A stretch of DNA of 64,000 bases from Pseudolysinimonas_A sp947085045 (GCA_947085045.1 CAMTUU010000006.1:160135-224134); one strand, 5' to 3'. Shown: positions 11,871 through 20,181, counted from the first letter of the stretch. Numbers and translations are program-made. The notes: generated by a model from the sequence alone, not told the origin.

Positions 11871-12512
11871 GTGACGGCATCCGACACCTGGACCACGATC
11901 GACGACCTCGACGCGCTCACGGGGGTGATCGGCGAGCCGATGCCGCGCACCCGCGACAAGGCGCGTCCGGCCTTGCTGCCCGTCGATCGCGACTGGCTGG
12001 CGGCATCCCCGTTCTGCATCCTCGCGACGACCGGCGCCGATGGCAGCTGCGACGCTTCGCCGAAGGGCGACCCGTCGGGCCGGCTCGTGCACGTCATCGA
12101 CGACCGCACGATCGCGATCGCCGAGCGACCCGGCAACCGCCGCGCCGACGGGTACCGCAACATCCTCGGCAACCCGCACGTCGGGCTCCTCTTCCTCATC
12201 CCCGGCCGCGGCGACACCCTCCGCATCAACGGCCGCGCCCGGCTCGTGTGCGACGCCCCGTTCTTGGACGACATGGTCGTGAAGCGTCACCGCCCGCTGC
12301 TGGCGATCGTCGTCGAGATCGACGAGATCTTCCACCACTGCTCGAAGGCGTTCCTGCGGTCACAACTTTGGGACGCGTCGACGTGGGATCCCGAGGGCAG
12401 CGTGCCGCGGCGCGCGGTCATCGCGCAGCTCTGCGAGCGACCCGACGACGCGATCGAGGAACTGGATGCCTACTACGAGGTGTCGAACTACGCGAAGGGC
12501 CTCTACGCCTGA
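11871..12512 (+). CDS. Pyridoxamine-5'-phosphate oxidase family flavoprotein (DR_2398-type)
   Basis: 213 residues with the split-barrel FMN-binding fold of the PPOX superfamily: ASPFCILATTGADGSCDASP in the first strands and the block RADGYRNILGNPHVGLLFLIPG for FMN/phosphate contact, followed by an HCSKAFLRSQLW segment seen in the DR_2398/MSMEG_1061 group. These proteins bind FMN (or F420 in relatives); the substrate is unknown, and it is not a true PdxH by sequence. Starts with GTG. It stands alone and converges with the DUF3145 unit. Confidence 0.8.
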   Translation: MTASDTWTTIDDLDALTGVIGEPMPRTRDKARPALLPVDRDWLAASPFCILATTGADGSCDASPKGDPSGRLVHVIDDRTIAIAERPGNRRADGYRNILGNPHVGLLFLIPGRGDTLRINGRARLVCDAPFLDDMVVKRHRPLLAIVVEIDEIFHHCSKAFLRSQLWDASTWDPEGSVPRRAVIAQLCERPDDAIEELDAYYEVSNYAKGLYA

Positions 12513-12543
12513 GACTTCCGGGAGAAGAGGGATGTTCGAGAGG

Positions 12544-12696
12544 TCAGCGGATGGGGAGGCAGCCGTCGTGGACGGCGCACTCGCCTTCGCCTTCGGCGCC
12601 CAGCGGCGCGAGGGCGGACGTGTCGAGGATCTCGTCGGCCGTCAGGATCTCGGCGACCTCGTCATGCAGGATCTGGGTGAGAACCGCGGCGCGCAT
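12544..12696 (-). CDS. Small 50-residue protein coupled to DUF3145
   Basis: An ATG at 12696 begins one nucleotide after the DUF3145 stop codon and the frame runs 50 residues (MRAAVLTQILHDEVAEI to CLPIR). About 45 of 49 internal codons end in G or C, the same bias as real genes nearby, and the alternative frames here are less biased. It contains an amphipathic N-terminal helix and two cysteines near the C-terminus (positions 40 and 45). No family is recognised. Translational coupling is likely given the 1-nt spacing. Confidence 0.5.
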   Translation of the reverse strand: MRAAVLTQILHDEVAEILTADEILDTSALAPLGAEGEGECAVHDGCLPIR

Positions 12697-12697
12697 C

Positions 12698-13201
12698 TCA
12701 GCCGACCTTGTGGAGCCAGATCACGCGCGACTCCTCGTTGGCACGTCGGAAGGTCTCGAGTTCATCGTCCCAGGACTGGCCGAGCGCGAGCCGCAGTTCG
12801 CGGTGGAGTTCGAAGGCGTCCGAACCCGCGGACTCCATCGCGGCGCGCACGCGATCCTCCGGAACGACCATGTTGCCGGCCGTGTCGGTCTGCGCGTAGA
12901 AGATGCCGAGGTCGGGAGTGTGCATCCAGCGGCCGCCGTCGGTGCCGAGACCGGCATCCTCGGTGACCTCGTAGCGGAGGTGCTCCCAGCCGCGGAGCCC
13001 TGACGCGAGCGCGGCGCCGGTGCCCCGGTCGCCCTGCCACGAGAACTCCGTGCGGAAGGCGCCCTTGAGGACGGGCTGGTCTCGCCAGTCGAAGTTGACG
13101 GCGCGGCCGAGAGCGCGGCCCGCCGCCCACTCGACGTGGGGGCGCAACGCGCTGGGCGCGGAGTGGATGTAGACGACTCCGCGTGCGATCTTCGATTGCA
13201 C
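12698..13201 (-). CDS. DUF3145 protein, actinobacteria-specific
   Basis: 167 residues from GTG at 13201; an ATG at 13222 is also in frame, but GGAGAGAGAAG overlapping that ATG is better placed to serve the GTG. The sequence matches the DUF3145 pattern: GVVYIHSAPSALRPHVEWA near the N-terminus, the central GWEHLRYEVTED and WMHTPDLGIFYA blocks. It is cytosolic, without signal or membrane segment. The family is conserved across actinobacteria and has no assigned function. It is followed at once by a 50-residue gene. Confidence 0.85.
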   Translation of the reverse strand: MQSKIARGVVYIHSAPSALRPHVEWAAGRALGRAVNFDWRDQPVLKGAFRTEFSWQGDRGTGAALASGLRGWEHLRYEVTEDAGLGTDGGRWMHTPDLGIFYAQTDTAGNMVVPEDRVRAAMESAGSDAFELHRELRLALGQSWDDELETFRRANEESRVIWLHKVG

Positions 13202-13281
13202 TGCAGCCACTTCTCTCTCCATTCGTCAGGATGCGACTTCCCCATCGACCTGTCGAACACGCGAGATATGACTCACCGGCG

Positions 13282-13319
13282 ATTATGCCGGAGTGTCACC
13301 GCGAATCACAAGAGTGTCA
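13282..13319 (-). promoter_or_regulatory. Predicted promoter and repeats upstream of DUF3145
   Basis: Read on the minus strand: TTGTGA (13311-13306), 18-bp spacer, CATAAT (13287-13282), a good sigma-70-type match in a G+C-rich genome. The sequence TGACACTC occurs twice, at 13319-13312 just upstream of the -35 and at 13298-13291 between the elements, 21 bp apart and so on the same helix face. The -10 lies within CCGGC-GATTAT-GCCGG. These could be operator half-sites. Confidence 0.5.
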
Positions 13320-13346
13320 TTCCGACTCGGCGGACTCACAGCTCCG

Positions 13347-14981
13347 TTATTTCGCGTCGGAATACCGGTCGACGATCGAGACCGAGAGCGCGAACTCGAC
13401 GGGCACGCCCCCGAACAGCAGCCGCCCCGCCTCCGCCGCCGCCTCGCGCATCGCGTCGGCGACCTCGTCCGCGAGAGCCGCCGGCGTGTGCACGAGCAGT
13501 TCGTCGTGGAGGAAGAACACGAGGTGCGGCTTCTGCGTGAGAGTCGATCCCTCGAGCGCCCACAGCCGCCGGCGCAGCGACCCCATCCAGCACAGCGCCC
13601 ATTCCGCCGCGGTGCCCTGCACGACGAAGTTGCGGGTGAACCGCCCCCACGCGGCCGCCCGTTGCTGCGTGCTGCGCTGCTGGGCGGGTGACGCGGTCTC
13701 GTCGAAGCCGAGGCCGTGCCCCGGCGGCGAGGAACGCCCGAGCCAGGTCGACACGATGTCGCCGTGCTCCCCGGCGCGCGCGGCGGCCTCGACGAACGCC
13801 ATCGCCGCCGGGAACGCCTTCTCGATGCGCGGCCGCATCCGCCCGCTCTCGCCGGTCGTGCCGCCGTAGATCGCCCCGAGCATCCCGTACTTCGCCTGCG
13901 ACCGCGTCTCGACCGCGCCGGTGTCGACCATGCCCTGGTACATGTCGCTCGCCTGCCCCGCCCGCGCCATCGCCCGGTCGCCCGACATCGCCGCCAGCAC
14001 CCGCGGCTCGAGCTGCGAGGCGTCGGCGGAGACGAACCTCCATCCCGGATCGGGGACCACGGCCGAGCGCACCTGCTTCGGCAGCTGCAGCGCTCCCCCG
14101 CCGTCGGCGGCCCAGCGGCCGGTGACGACGCCGCCGGGCACGTAGACCGGGCGGAACCTGCCGTCGCGCACCCACTCCTGCACCCAGTGCCAGCCGTTGG
14201 CCGAGTGCAGCCGCGAAAGCGACTTGTACTCCAGCAGCGGCTCGACGGCGGGGTGGTCGATCTCCTTGATCTCCCATTTGCTCGTCGACTCCACGCGGAA
14301 GCCGGCGTTCTGCAGCGTCTTCAGCAGATCCTGCTGCGAGTCGGGGTTGAGCGCGGGGGCGTCGAGCAGCTCGCGCAGCCGCCCGACCAGCGCCTCGAGT
14401 TTCGCCGGACGCGCGTTCGGGATGCGTGCCCCGAGCAGCTCGGTCATCACCCGGTCGTGCTCGGCGAGGTCGAACGGCAGCCCGGCGAACCGCATCTCGG
14501 CGGCGACGAGCGCCCCAACGCTCTCGGCGGCGACCAGCAGCCCCAGCCGGCCGTCGTCGCCGGCGCCGGCCACGGCATCCCGCTGCCGCCGCCACTCGGC
14601 GACCGGATCGTCGTCGTCGTCCGGCGGGTCGAGATCGAAGAGCGCATCGGATGCCGCCGCCGCTCGCGAGGGAGCGGGCGCGTCCCAGCCGTCCCGGCCG
14701 GCGGTCGCGAGCGCGGAGGACGCCGCGGCGACGGCGTTGCGCAGGATCGTGTGGCAGAGCCGCAGGTCGACGCAGCGCTCGACCCGCACGCCCGCGGCGA
14801 GCAGCGGCGGGTACCACCGGGACGTGTCGCCCCACACCCAGCGCGGCCGCTCCGGTTCGCGGGCGGCGACCCAGGCCGCCAGCCCGGCCTCGGCGACGAC
14901 GGTTCCCGTGCCGACATCGCCCTCGTCGGAGAGCTCCGTCGCGACGACTCCGCGCGAGGTCGAGCGGAGGGCGATCAGCAC
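13347..14981 (-). CDS. Bifunctional 3'-5' exonuclease/DNA polymerase, PolA-like
   Basis: 544 residues, lacking the 5'-nuclease domain of PolA. The C-terminal half is family A polymerase: motif A DASQLEPRVLAAMSGD at 320, motif B RSQAKYGMLGAIYG at 360, motif C HDELLVHTP at 492. In motif A the usual Tyr of DYSQIE is Ala, while both catalytic Asp residues (320 and 493) remain. The N-terminal 200 residues correspond to a weakly conserved exonuclease-like region in which no clear DEDD set is visible. Similar proteins accompany the normal PolA in many actinobacteria and are probably repair enzymes. Starts with GTG after GGGGAC. Confidence 0.8.
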   Translation of the reverse strand: MLIALRSTSRGVVATELSDEGDVGTGTVVAEAGLAAWVAAREPERPRWVWGDTSRWYPPLLAAGVRVERCVDLRLCHTILRNAVAAASSALATAGRDGWDAPAPSRAAAASDALFDLDPPDDDDDPVAEWRRQRDAVAGAGDDGRLGLLVAAESVGALVAAEMRFAGLPFDLAEHDRVMTELLGARIPNARPAKLEALVGRLRELLDAPALNPDSQQDLLKTLQNAGFRVESTSKWEIKEIDHPAVEPLLEYKSLSRLHSANGWHWVQEWVRDGRFRPVYVPGGVVTGRWAADGGGALQLPKQVRSAVVPDPGWRFVSADASQLEPRVLAAMSGDRAMARAGQASDMYQGMVDTGAVETRSQAKYGMLGAIYGGTTGESGRMRPRIEKAFPAAMAFVEAAARAGEHGDIVSTWLGRSSPPGHGLGFDETASPAQQRSTQQRAAAWGRFTRNFVVQGTAAEWALCWMGSLRRRLWALEGSTLTQKPHLVFFLHDELLVHTPAALADEVADAMREAAAEAGRLLFGGVPVEFALSVSIVDRYSDAK

Positions 14982-15009
14982 GTCCCCAGTCTGCCGGGGA
15001 CCGGTGACC

Positions 15010-15420
15010 TCAGGCGAAAGGCTCTGCGGCTTCCATCAGGTCCGACCTGATCAGGAACCGCACGCCCTCCGGCGCTTCGACCGAGAACCCCGACCCGCGG
15101 CCCTTCACGACGTCCACCGTGAGACGGGTGTGGCTCCAGTACTCGAACTGCTCGACCGACATCCAGAAGTCCACCGGACGGGTCGCCTCGCCCGACAGCG
15201 CGATGTCGAACATGCCGAGTCTCACGTCGGCCGCGGAGGTGACGAAGTCACCTGCCGGGTAGCACATCGGCGAGGAGCCGTCGCAGCATCCCCCCGACTG
15301 GTGGAACATCAGCGGACCGTGCCGCTTCCAGAGCCGGCGCAGCAGATCGAGCGCGGGCTCGCTGATGGCGACGCGGGACCGGGTCTCCCCCGGCCGCACC
15401 ACCGCTGCCTCGAGAACCAT
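15010..15420 (-). CDS. DUF779 protein, partner of acetaldehyde dehydrogenase
   Basis: 136 residues. Matches DUF779: a cysteine-rich stretch HQSGGCCDGSSPMCYP, then VRLGMFDIALSG and FWMSVEQFEYWSHTRLTVDVV. The family is found almost only next to aldehyde dehydrogenases of the ExaC/AcoD type; its function is unknown, and the three cysteines suggest a metal or thiol role. The frame is open further upstream, but TTGGAGG five bases before the ATG at 15420 fixes the start. It follows the dehydrogenase by 121 nt with a strong hairpin in between. Confidence 0.85.
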   Translation of the reverse strand: MVLEAAVVRPGETRSRVAISEPALDLLRRLWKRHGPLMFHQSGGCCDGSSPMCYPAGDFVTSAADVRLGMFDIALSGEATRPVDFWMSVEQFEYWSHTRLTVDVVKGRGSGFSVEAPEGVRFLIRSDLMEAAEPFA

Positions 15421-15444
15421 CACAACCTCCAAGACGTAAGGGTC

Positions 15445-15480
15445 GACGGCCGGCGGGGCGCAAAGCTCCCGCCGGCCGTC
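15445..15480 (-). terminator. Strong intercistronic hairpin between aldehyde dehydrogenase and DUF779
   Basis: Perfect 13-bp inverted repeat, GACGGCCGGCGGG (15445-15457) and CCCGCCGGCCGTC (15468-15480), 10-nt loop. No T run follows on the minus strand, so it is either a U-less actinobacterial terminator, a partial attenuator or an mRNA-stability stem. It would lower DUF779 expression relative to the dehydrogenase. Confidence 0.5.
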
Positions 15481-15541
15481 AGGTGTTCGGGTGCGACGCG
15501 GCCGCCCACTGCCGCACCCGGTCCGGATCGGACGAATCGGC

Positions 15542-17065
15542 TCAGAAGAATCCGAGCGGGTTCTCCGAGTAGCTGACGAGGAGGTTCTTCGTCTGCTGGT
15601 AGTGGTCGAGCGCGAGGGCGCTGTTCTCGCGGCCGATGCCCGACGACTTGTAGCCGCCGAACGCCGCTCCCGCGGGGTACGCGTGGTAGTTGTTGATCCA
15701 CACGCGGCCGGCCTGGATGTCGCGGCCCGCCCGGTAGGCGGTGTTCCCGTTGCGGCTCCACACGCCGGCACCGAGCCCGTACAGCGTGTCGTTGGCGATG
15801 CGGATGGCCTCGTCGTAGTCCTTGAACGTGGTCACCGCGACGACCGGGCCGAAGATCTCCTCCTGGAACAGCCGCATGTCGTTGCGGCCCTCGAAGATCG
15901 TCGGCTCGACGTAGTAGCCGCCCGACAGGTCGCCGCCGAGGTCGACACGCCCGCCGCCGACGGCGATCGTCGCGCCCTCCTTCACGCCGATGTCGATGTA
16001 GCTGAGGATCTTCTCCAGCTGGTCGTTCGACGCCTGCGCGCCGACCTGGGTGTCGGTGTCGAGCGGGTTGCCCTGCTTGGCCTGCTTCGTGCGGACGAGG
16101 GCGTCCTGGAAGAACTGGTCGTAGATGTCCTCCTGGATCAGCGACCGGCTCGGGCACGTGCAGACCTCGCCGCTGTTGAAGGCGAACAGCGTGAAGCCTT
16201 CGAGCGCCTTCGAGTAGTACGCGTCGTCGGCATCCGCCACGTCCTTGAAGAAGATGTTCGGGCTCTTGCCGCCGAGCTCCAGCGTCGCTGGGATGATGTT
16301 CGCCGAGGCGTACTGCAGGATGAGCCGGCCGGTCGTGGTCTCACCGGTGAACGCGATCTTGCGGATGCGGCTGCTCGACGCCAGCGGCTTGCCCGCCTCG
16401 ACGCCGAAGCCGTTGACGACGTTGACGACGCCGGCCGGCAGGATGTCGCCGATCAGTTCCATCAGCACGAGGATCGAGACCGGGGTCTGCTCCGCGGGCT
16501 TCAGCACGACCGTGTTGCCGGCGGCGAGCGCCGGGGCGAGCTTCCAGACCGCCATGAGCAGCGGGAAGTTCCACGGGATGATCTGGCCGACGACGCCGAG
16601 CGGCTCGGAGAAGTGGTAGGCGACGGTGTCGCCGTCCAGCTGGGTGAACGACCCCTCCTGCGCACGCACGACGCTCGCGAAGTAGCGGAAGTGGTCGGCG
16701 GCGAGCGGGAGATCGGCGTTGAGCGGCTCGCGGATCGGTTTTCCGTTGTCCCAGGACTCGGCGACGGCGAGCGTCTCCAGGTTCTGTTCGATCACGTCGG
16801 CGATGCGGTTGAGCACGGCGGCGCGCTCCGTGGCCGACGTCTTGCCCCAGGTGATGAACGCCTTCTCGGCGGCGTCGAGCGCGGCCTCGATGTCGTCGGC
16901 GGTGCCGCGAGCCACCTCGGCGAACGGCTTGCCGTTCACGGGCGAGATGTCCTCGAAGTATTCACCGCCCTTGGGCTTCACCCAGGTGCCGCCGATCCAG
17001 TGCTCGTAGCGGGGCTTGAAAGTGATCTTGGAGTCCGGGGTTCCCGGCGGGGCGTAGACGGTCAT
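15542..17065 (-). CDS. NAD-dependent (acet)aldehyde dehydrogenase, ExaC/AcoD type
   Basis: 507 residues. Oxidises aldehydes to acids with NAD. Catalytic Cys302 lies in FNSGEVCTCPSR and general base Glu263 in TLELGGKSPN; the NAD-binding block IIPWNFP and the EEIFGPV motif are intact. The double cysteine context GEVCTC and the DUF779 neighbour place it with acetaldehyde dehydrogenases of ethanol or acetoin catabolism. ATG at 17065 with AAGGAGAG 7-8 nt upstream; the open frame extends into the regulator but without homology. It is 59 nt downstream of the GAF regulator on the same strand. Confidence 0.9.
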   Translation of the reverse strand: MTVYAPPGTPDSKITFKPRYEHWIGGTWVKPKGGEYFEDISPVNGKPFAEVARGTADDIEAALDAAEKAFITWGKTSATERAAVLNRIADVIEQNLETLAVAESWDNGKPIREPLNADLPLAADHFRYFASVVRAQEGSFTQLDGDTVAYHFSEPLGVVGQIIPWNFPLLMAVWKLAPALAAGNTVVLKPAEQTPVSILVLMELIGDILPAGVVNVVNGFGVEAGKPLASSSRIRKIAFTGETTTGRLILQYASANIIPATLELGGKSPNIFFKDVADADDAYYSKALEGFTLFAFNSGEVCTCPSRSLIQEDIYDQFFQDALVRTKQAKQGNPLDTDTQVGAQASNDQLEKILSYIDIGVKEGATIAVGGGRVDLGGDLSGGYYVEPTIFEGRNDMRLFQEEIFGPVVAVTTFKDYDEAIRIANDTLYGLGAGVWSRNGNTAYRAGRDIQAGRVWINNYHAYPAGAAFGGYKSSGIGRENSALALDHYQQTKNLLVSYSENPLGFF

Positions 17066-17084
17066 GCGTCTCTCTCCTTGCGAC

Positions 17085-17120
17085 GTCGCTGTCGGGCCAC
17101 CGTCTGGTGGCTGTGGCGAC
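17085..17120. promoter_or_regulatory. Nested dyad upstream of aldehyde dehydrogenase
   Basis: GCCACC-GTCT-GGTGGC (17096-17111) is perfect, flanked by outer arms GTCGC (17085-17089) and GCGAC (17116-17120). It fills the 59-nt gap between the regulator stop and the dehydrogenase start, so it may be the operator of the GAF regulator or a leader stem. Confidence 0.4.
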
Positions 17121-17124
17121 GACG

Positions 17125-18432
17125 CTAGGAGCGCGGAGGTTGCGGGAAGGTTGCATCCGGTTGCATGGGTCGACCCAGCTCGGCGTCGAGCCGCTCGATG
17201 CGGGAGACGACAGATGCGCGTTTCGGCGACTTGGCCGGGAGGATCCGCAGCGCCGCCCGCCACACCTCGAGGTCGTACGCCGCCTCGTCGCTGCGCGCGT
17301 AGGCGAGGAGCACGTCGGCAGCGGCATCCGCGAGCATCGCCTCGCGCAGGGTCGCCCGCACCTCGTCGCGGATGGCGGCGATGCCGGGGGCGTCCGACGC
17401 CGGCAGCACCGATCCCGTGTACGACCCGAGCGCGACCTTGTGCGCCCCGCGATCGAGGAAGTCGAGAACGCGACGGGCGTCGACGTCGATCGCGCACGGC
17501 AGTCGGTAGGGCCGCGAGAGCGGAGCGAGGTCGTCGGGCAGCTCGCGGCGCAGGCGCACCATCTCCGCGCGCAGCGTGACGACGGCGTCGTCGCGGCCGT
17601 AGAGCAGCTCGCTCAGGCGTTCGGCGGAGAGGCCCGCGCGGTGCCAGGCGAGGAGGGTGAGGATCTCCGCGTGCCGCGCGCTCAGTTCGACCCGGCCGCC
17701 CGCGTGCAGGAGTTCCCCGATATCGCGCCCGAGCACCTTCAGCTCGGGACGGATGACCGGAGCCCGGGCCGGCGTCCGCCGTGCGGCGACGTCGTCGAGA
17801 CGTTGCACCCGCAGCTCCGCCTCGACCGCGGCGACGGCGGCCTCGACGAGCGGCAGCATCGTCGTGTCGGCCGCGACGTCGCCGCCGGTGATGTCGACGA
17901 CCCCGAGGATCGCGCCGGTGCCCGGTTCGTGCACGGGCACCGCGGTGCAGCTCCAAGGATGCACGACGCGCCCGAAGTGCTCGGCGCGGGAGATCTGGAT
18001 GCCGTGGCCGAGCGCCAGCGCCGTGCCCGGAGCGCTCGTGCCGACGGCGCGCTCCGACCAGTTGGCGCCCTCGAGGAATCCCATCTCCTCAGCGCGGCTT
18101 CGCAGGTCGCGGTCGCCGTCGATCCAGAGCAGTCGCCCGGAGGAGTCGCCGACCGCCACGATGAGTCCGGCGTCGAACGTGTGCCGGATGAGCAGCCTCT
18201 GCAGCACGGGGAGAGTCGCCTGGAGCGGGTGGGCGTTGCGGTACGCCCGCAGCTGCTCGTCGGTGAGTTCGGGCTCGGCGACGATCCGGTCGGCGTCGAG
18301 CCGGTAGCCGAGCGAACGCTGCCAGGATTCGCGCACCAACCGGCGCACGGCGTCTTCGTCGGTGTCGACCCCGTCGCCGATCACGAGGGCGTGCGCGCGC
18401 TCGAGCAGTCGCGGGTCGTCGGGCACCGCCAT
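17125..18432 (-). CDS. GAF-domain transcriptional regulator of aldehyde dehydrogenase
   Basis: 435 residues. The N-terminal 230 residues resemble the GAF sensor half of AcoR-type activators (ESWQRS near the start, WSERAVGTSAPGTALALG and VVHPWSCTAVPVHEP in the middle). The sigma-54 AAA domain of AcoR is absent; instead residues about 250-320 (SARHAEILTLLAWHRAGLSAERLSELLYG) look like a winged-helix/OmpR-like DNA-binding region followed by a helical tail. This actinobacterial design commonly sits before ExaC-type dehydrogenases. The ATG at 18432 is selected over a GTG at 18441 because GGAGGTGA is six bases upstream. Likely controls the dehydrogenase-DUF779 genes in response to an aldehyde or alcohol. 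Confidence 0.75.
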   Translation of the reverse strand: MAVPDDPRLLERAHALVIGDGVDTDEDAVRRLVRESWQRSLGYRLDADRIVAEPELTDEQLRAYRNAHPLQATLPVLQRLLIRHTFDAGLIVAVGDSSGRLLWIDGDRDLRSRAEEMGFLEGANWSERAVGTSAPGTALALGHGIQISRAEHFGRVVHPWSCTAVPVHEPGTGAILGVVDITGGDVAADTTMLPLVEAAVAAVEAELRVQRLDDVAARRTPARAPVIRPELKVLGRDIGELLHAGGRVELSARHAEILTLLAWHRAGLSAERLSELLYGRDDAVVTLRAEMVRLRRELPDDLAPLSRPYRLPCAIDVDARRVLDFLDRGAHKVALGSYTGSVLPASDAPGIAAIRDEVRATLREAMLADAAADVLLAYARSDEAAYDLEVWRAALRILPAKSPKRASVVSRIERLDAELGRPMQPDATFPQPPRS

Positions 18433-18458
18433 CGAGCTCACCTCCGCTCCGTTGATGA

Positions 18459-18722
18459 GGGTGCGGACAGCGTAACCCGGCCGACTCAGAACGTCCGGTA
18501 TACCCCCCGAACGGGTCCACGACCGCGCAGGATGTCGCCCAGAAGCTGCCGCTGTGGACCTACGTCGGCATCCTCGTCTACCTACTCGTCGGACTCGCCG
18601 TCTTCGTCACCTGGCTGGTCAACGAGCAGACCGCGCCGGAGGTCGTCATCGCGTTCGCGCTGTCGCTGCTCGGCTGGCTGATCGGCGCCGCGAGCGTGGT
18701 GTTCAAGCCCGCGACGCGGTAA
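18459..18722 (+). CDS. Two-helix membrane protein frame with no recognisable start codon
   Basis: The 323-nt gap between the GAF regulator and the GNAT gene is not empty. A frame open from 18459 to the TAA at 18720 has nearly all codons ending in G or C from about 18495, and encodes KLPLWTYVGILVYLLVGLAV then a second hydrophobic stretch ending VVFKPATR. It reads like a genuine small membrane protein, but there is no ATG, GTG or TTG in frame before the first helix. Either a non-standard start (CTG, ATC) is used or the 5' end has been lost. It points away from the regulator and could share its promoter region. Confidence 0.45.
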   Translation, partial: GCGQRNPADSERPVYPPNGSTTAQDVAQKLPLWTYVGILVYLLVGLAVFVTWLVNEQTAPEVVIAFALSLLGWLIGAASVVFKPATR

Positions 18723-18755
18723 CCGGTCCCGCGACGCGGCAACCGATCGAGGGCC

Positions 18756-19304
18756 TCAGAGTTTCGCGGCCATCGCGATCTCGCGGCCGTCGTCGCCGAT
18801 GAACTCGCCGACGATCTCGAAACCCGTGCGCCGGTAGCTGGCGATCGCGACCACGTTGCGCTCGTGCACGTCGAGGGTCAGCTCCGGGTACCCGGCGTCG
18901 CGGGCCCAGTCCTGGGCGGCGCGGATGAGGGCGTCGATGACCCCGCGCCCCCGCACCCGCGGCGAGACGTAGACGCCGACCAGGGTGGCGGTGTCGGCCT
19001 CGGGCACCCGCCGGAAGTAGTCGGGCTCGCCCGCGCGACGCGGGAACACGACCACCGAGCCGACGTGCTGGTCGTCGAGAAGCGCGACGAAGCCGGCCTG
19101 CTCGTCAGACGTCGCGTTCCTCTCGGCGCGCTCGCGCCACTCCGCCTCCGGGCGGGCGAGCGCCTGCTCGATCGTCTCGAGGAACGCGATCGCGGCGACC
19201 GGGTCGGCGAGCGCCTCCAGCCGCAGCGCGCGCACCTGCGGTCCCTCGTCGGCGAGGACCCGCCGGGTCACGATCCCCGGGTCGAGGCTGCGGGTTTCAC
19301 CCAT
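18756..19304 (-). CDS. GNAT-family N-acetyltransferase
   Basis: 182 residues with the GNAT core: LVGVYVSPRVRGRGVIDALI is the acetyl-CoA pyrophosphate loop (V-x-x-x-x-R-G-x-G) and LDVHERNVVAIASYRRTGF the last conserved strand-helix. Transfers acetyl from acetyl-CoA to an unknown amine. The ATG at 19304 overlaps the end of the DUF1684 gene by 8 nt, so the two form an operon. Confidence 0.85.
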   Translation of the reverse strand: MGETRSLDPGIVTRRVLADEGPQVRALRLEALADPVAAIAFLETIEQALARPEAEWRERAERNATSDEQAGFVALLDDQHVGSVVVFPRRAGEPDYFRRVPEADTATLVGVYVSPRVRGRGVIDALIRAAQDWARDAGYPELTLDVHERNVVAIASYRRTGFEIVGEFIGDDGREIAMAAKL

Positions 19305-20181
19305 GCAGCAGCGATCCGTCCTTCGCGAGCACGTTCTTCTCTCCCGCCTCGATCGGCACGGCGAAGCGGTTCTGCTTCGGCGGCATCGGGCAGTTGAACG
19401 CGTAGCTGAAGGCGCAGGGCGGCAGCACGGCGCGGTTGAAGTCGAGCGTGATGGTGCCGTCGGCGTTCGGGGCGACGAACAGGAAGCGACCGACGCTGTA
19501 CGTCGATTCACCGCTCGTCGAATCGGCGAACACCAGCTGCAGCGCCGAGCCCGCCTTGAACGCGGCGAGGTCGTAGTCGACGCCGTCGCGGGTGAAGCGG
19601 ATGCTTCCGGGGATGACCTCTGCGCGCGGGCTGTGCTTCGCGTCCTCATCGTCCTTGAGGTGCTGGAACCCCATCGTGGTGCCTGCGGGGTTCTCCTCCC
19701 AGGCGGCCGTGACGACCCACGCCGGGTCGTAGTCGAACGCGTCGATCCCGCCGAACCCCTGGATGCCCTCCGACTCCGCGTCCCACACCCGCAGGGCGTA
19801 CCCGCCGCCCGCTTGGGTGATGACCTTGCCGCGGACGGTGTCGCTGAAGACGACCTCGCCCGGGGCCGGGTCGTCCTGGCCGCGCACGACCGCCTCGCCG
19901 TCGACGAGCACCCCGTCGACCCGGATGCCCTCGTCCGCCGTCGCGATCAGTTTCAGCCCCGACTGGCCCTCGGGCAGCGGCGCCCAGCGACCGGGGACTC
20001 CCCAGATCGGCTGCTCGACGTCGACCAGCTGCGTGTTGGTGAGGGCGAGGCTGCCGAGCGGCTGCGTCACGGCGAGGTGGCGGCGCTCGTGGAAGTAGGC
20101 GAGCTGCTCCTCCGGAGTCTTCTGCGACAGTTCGGCGGCGGTCACGGGCGCGGCAGGCACAGTCATGGGATCCATCCTCAC
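19297..20181 (-). CDS. DUF1684 protein
   Basis: 294 residues. The C-terminal half has the DUF1684 signature: GRFLFVAPNADGTITLDFNRAVLPPCAFSYAF, split here as FLFVAP and LDFNRAVLPPC, then the cysteine-containing FNCPMPPKQNR. It is cytosolic and of unknown function. The GTG at 20181 follows GAGGAGGAG at eight bases; ATGs at 20175 and 20166 are alternatives. Divergent from the large membrane protein, with a 95-nt shared promoter region, and overlapping the GNAT gene downstream. Confidence 0.8.
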   Translation of the reverse strand: MRMDPMTVPAAPVTAAELSQKTPEEQLAYFHERRHLAVTQPLGSLALTNTQLVDVEQPIWGVPGRWAPLPEGQSGLKLIATADEGIRVDGVLVDGEAVVRGQDDPAPGEVVFSDTVRGKVITQAGGGYALRVWDAESEGIQGFGGIDAFDYDPAWVVTAAWEENPAGTTMGFQHLKDDEDAKHSPRAEVIPGSIRFTRDGVDYDLAAFKAGSALQLVFADSTSGESTYSVGRFLFVAPNADGTITLDFNRAVLPPCAFSYAFNCPMPPKQNRFAVPIEAGEKNVLAKDGSLLHG

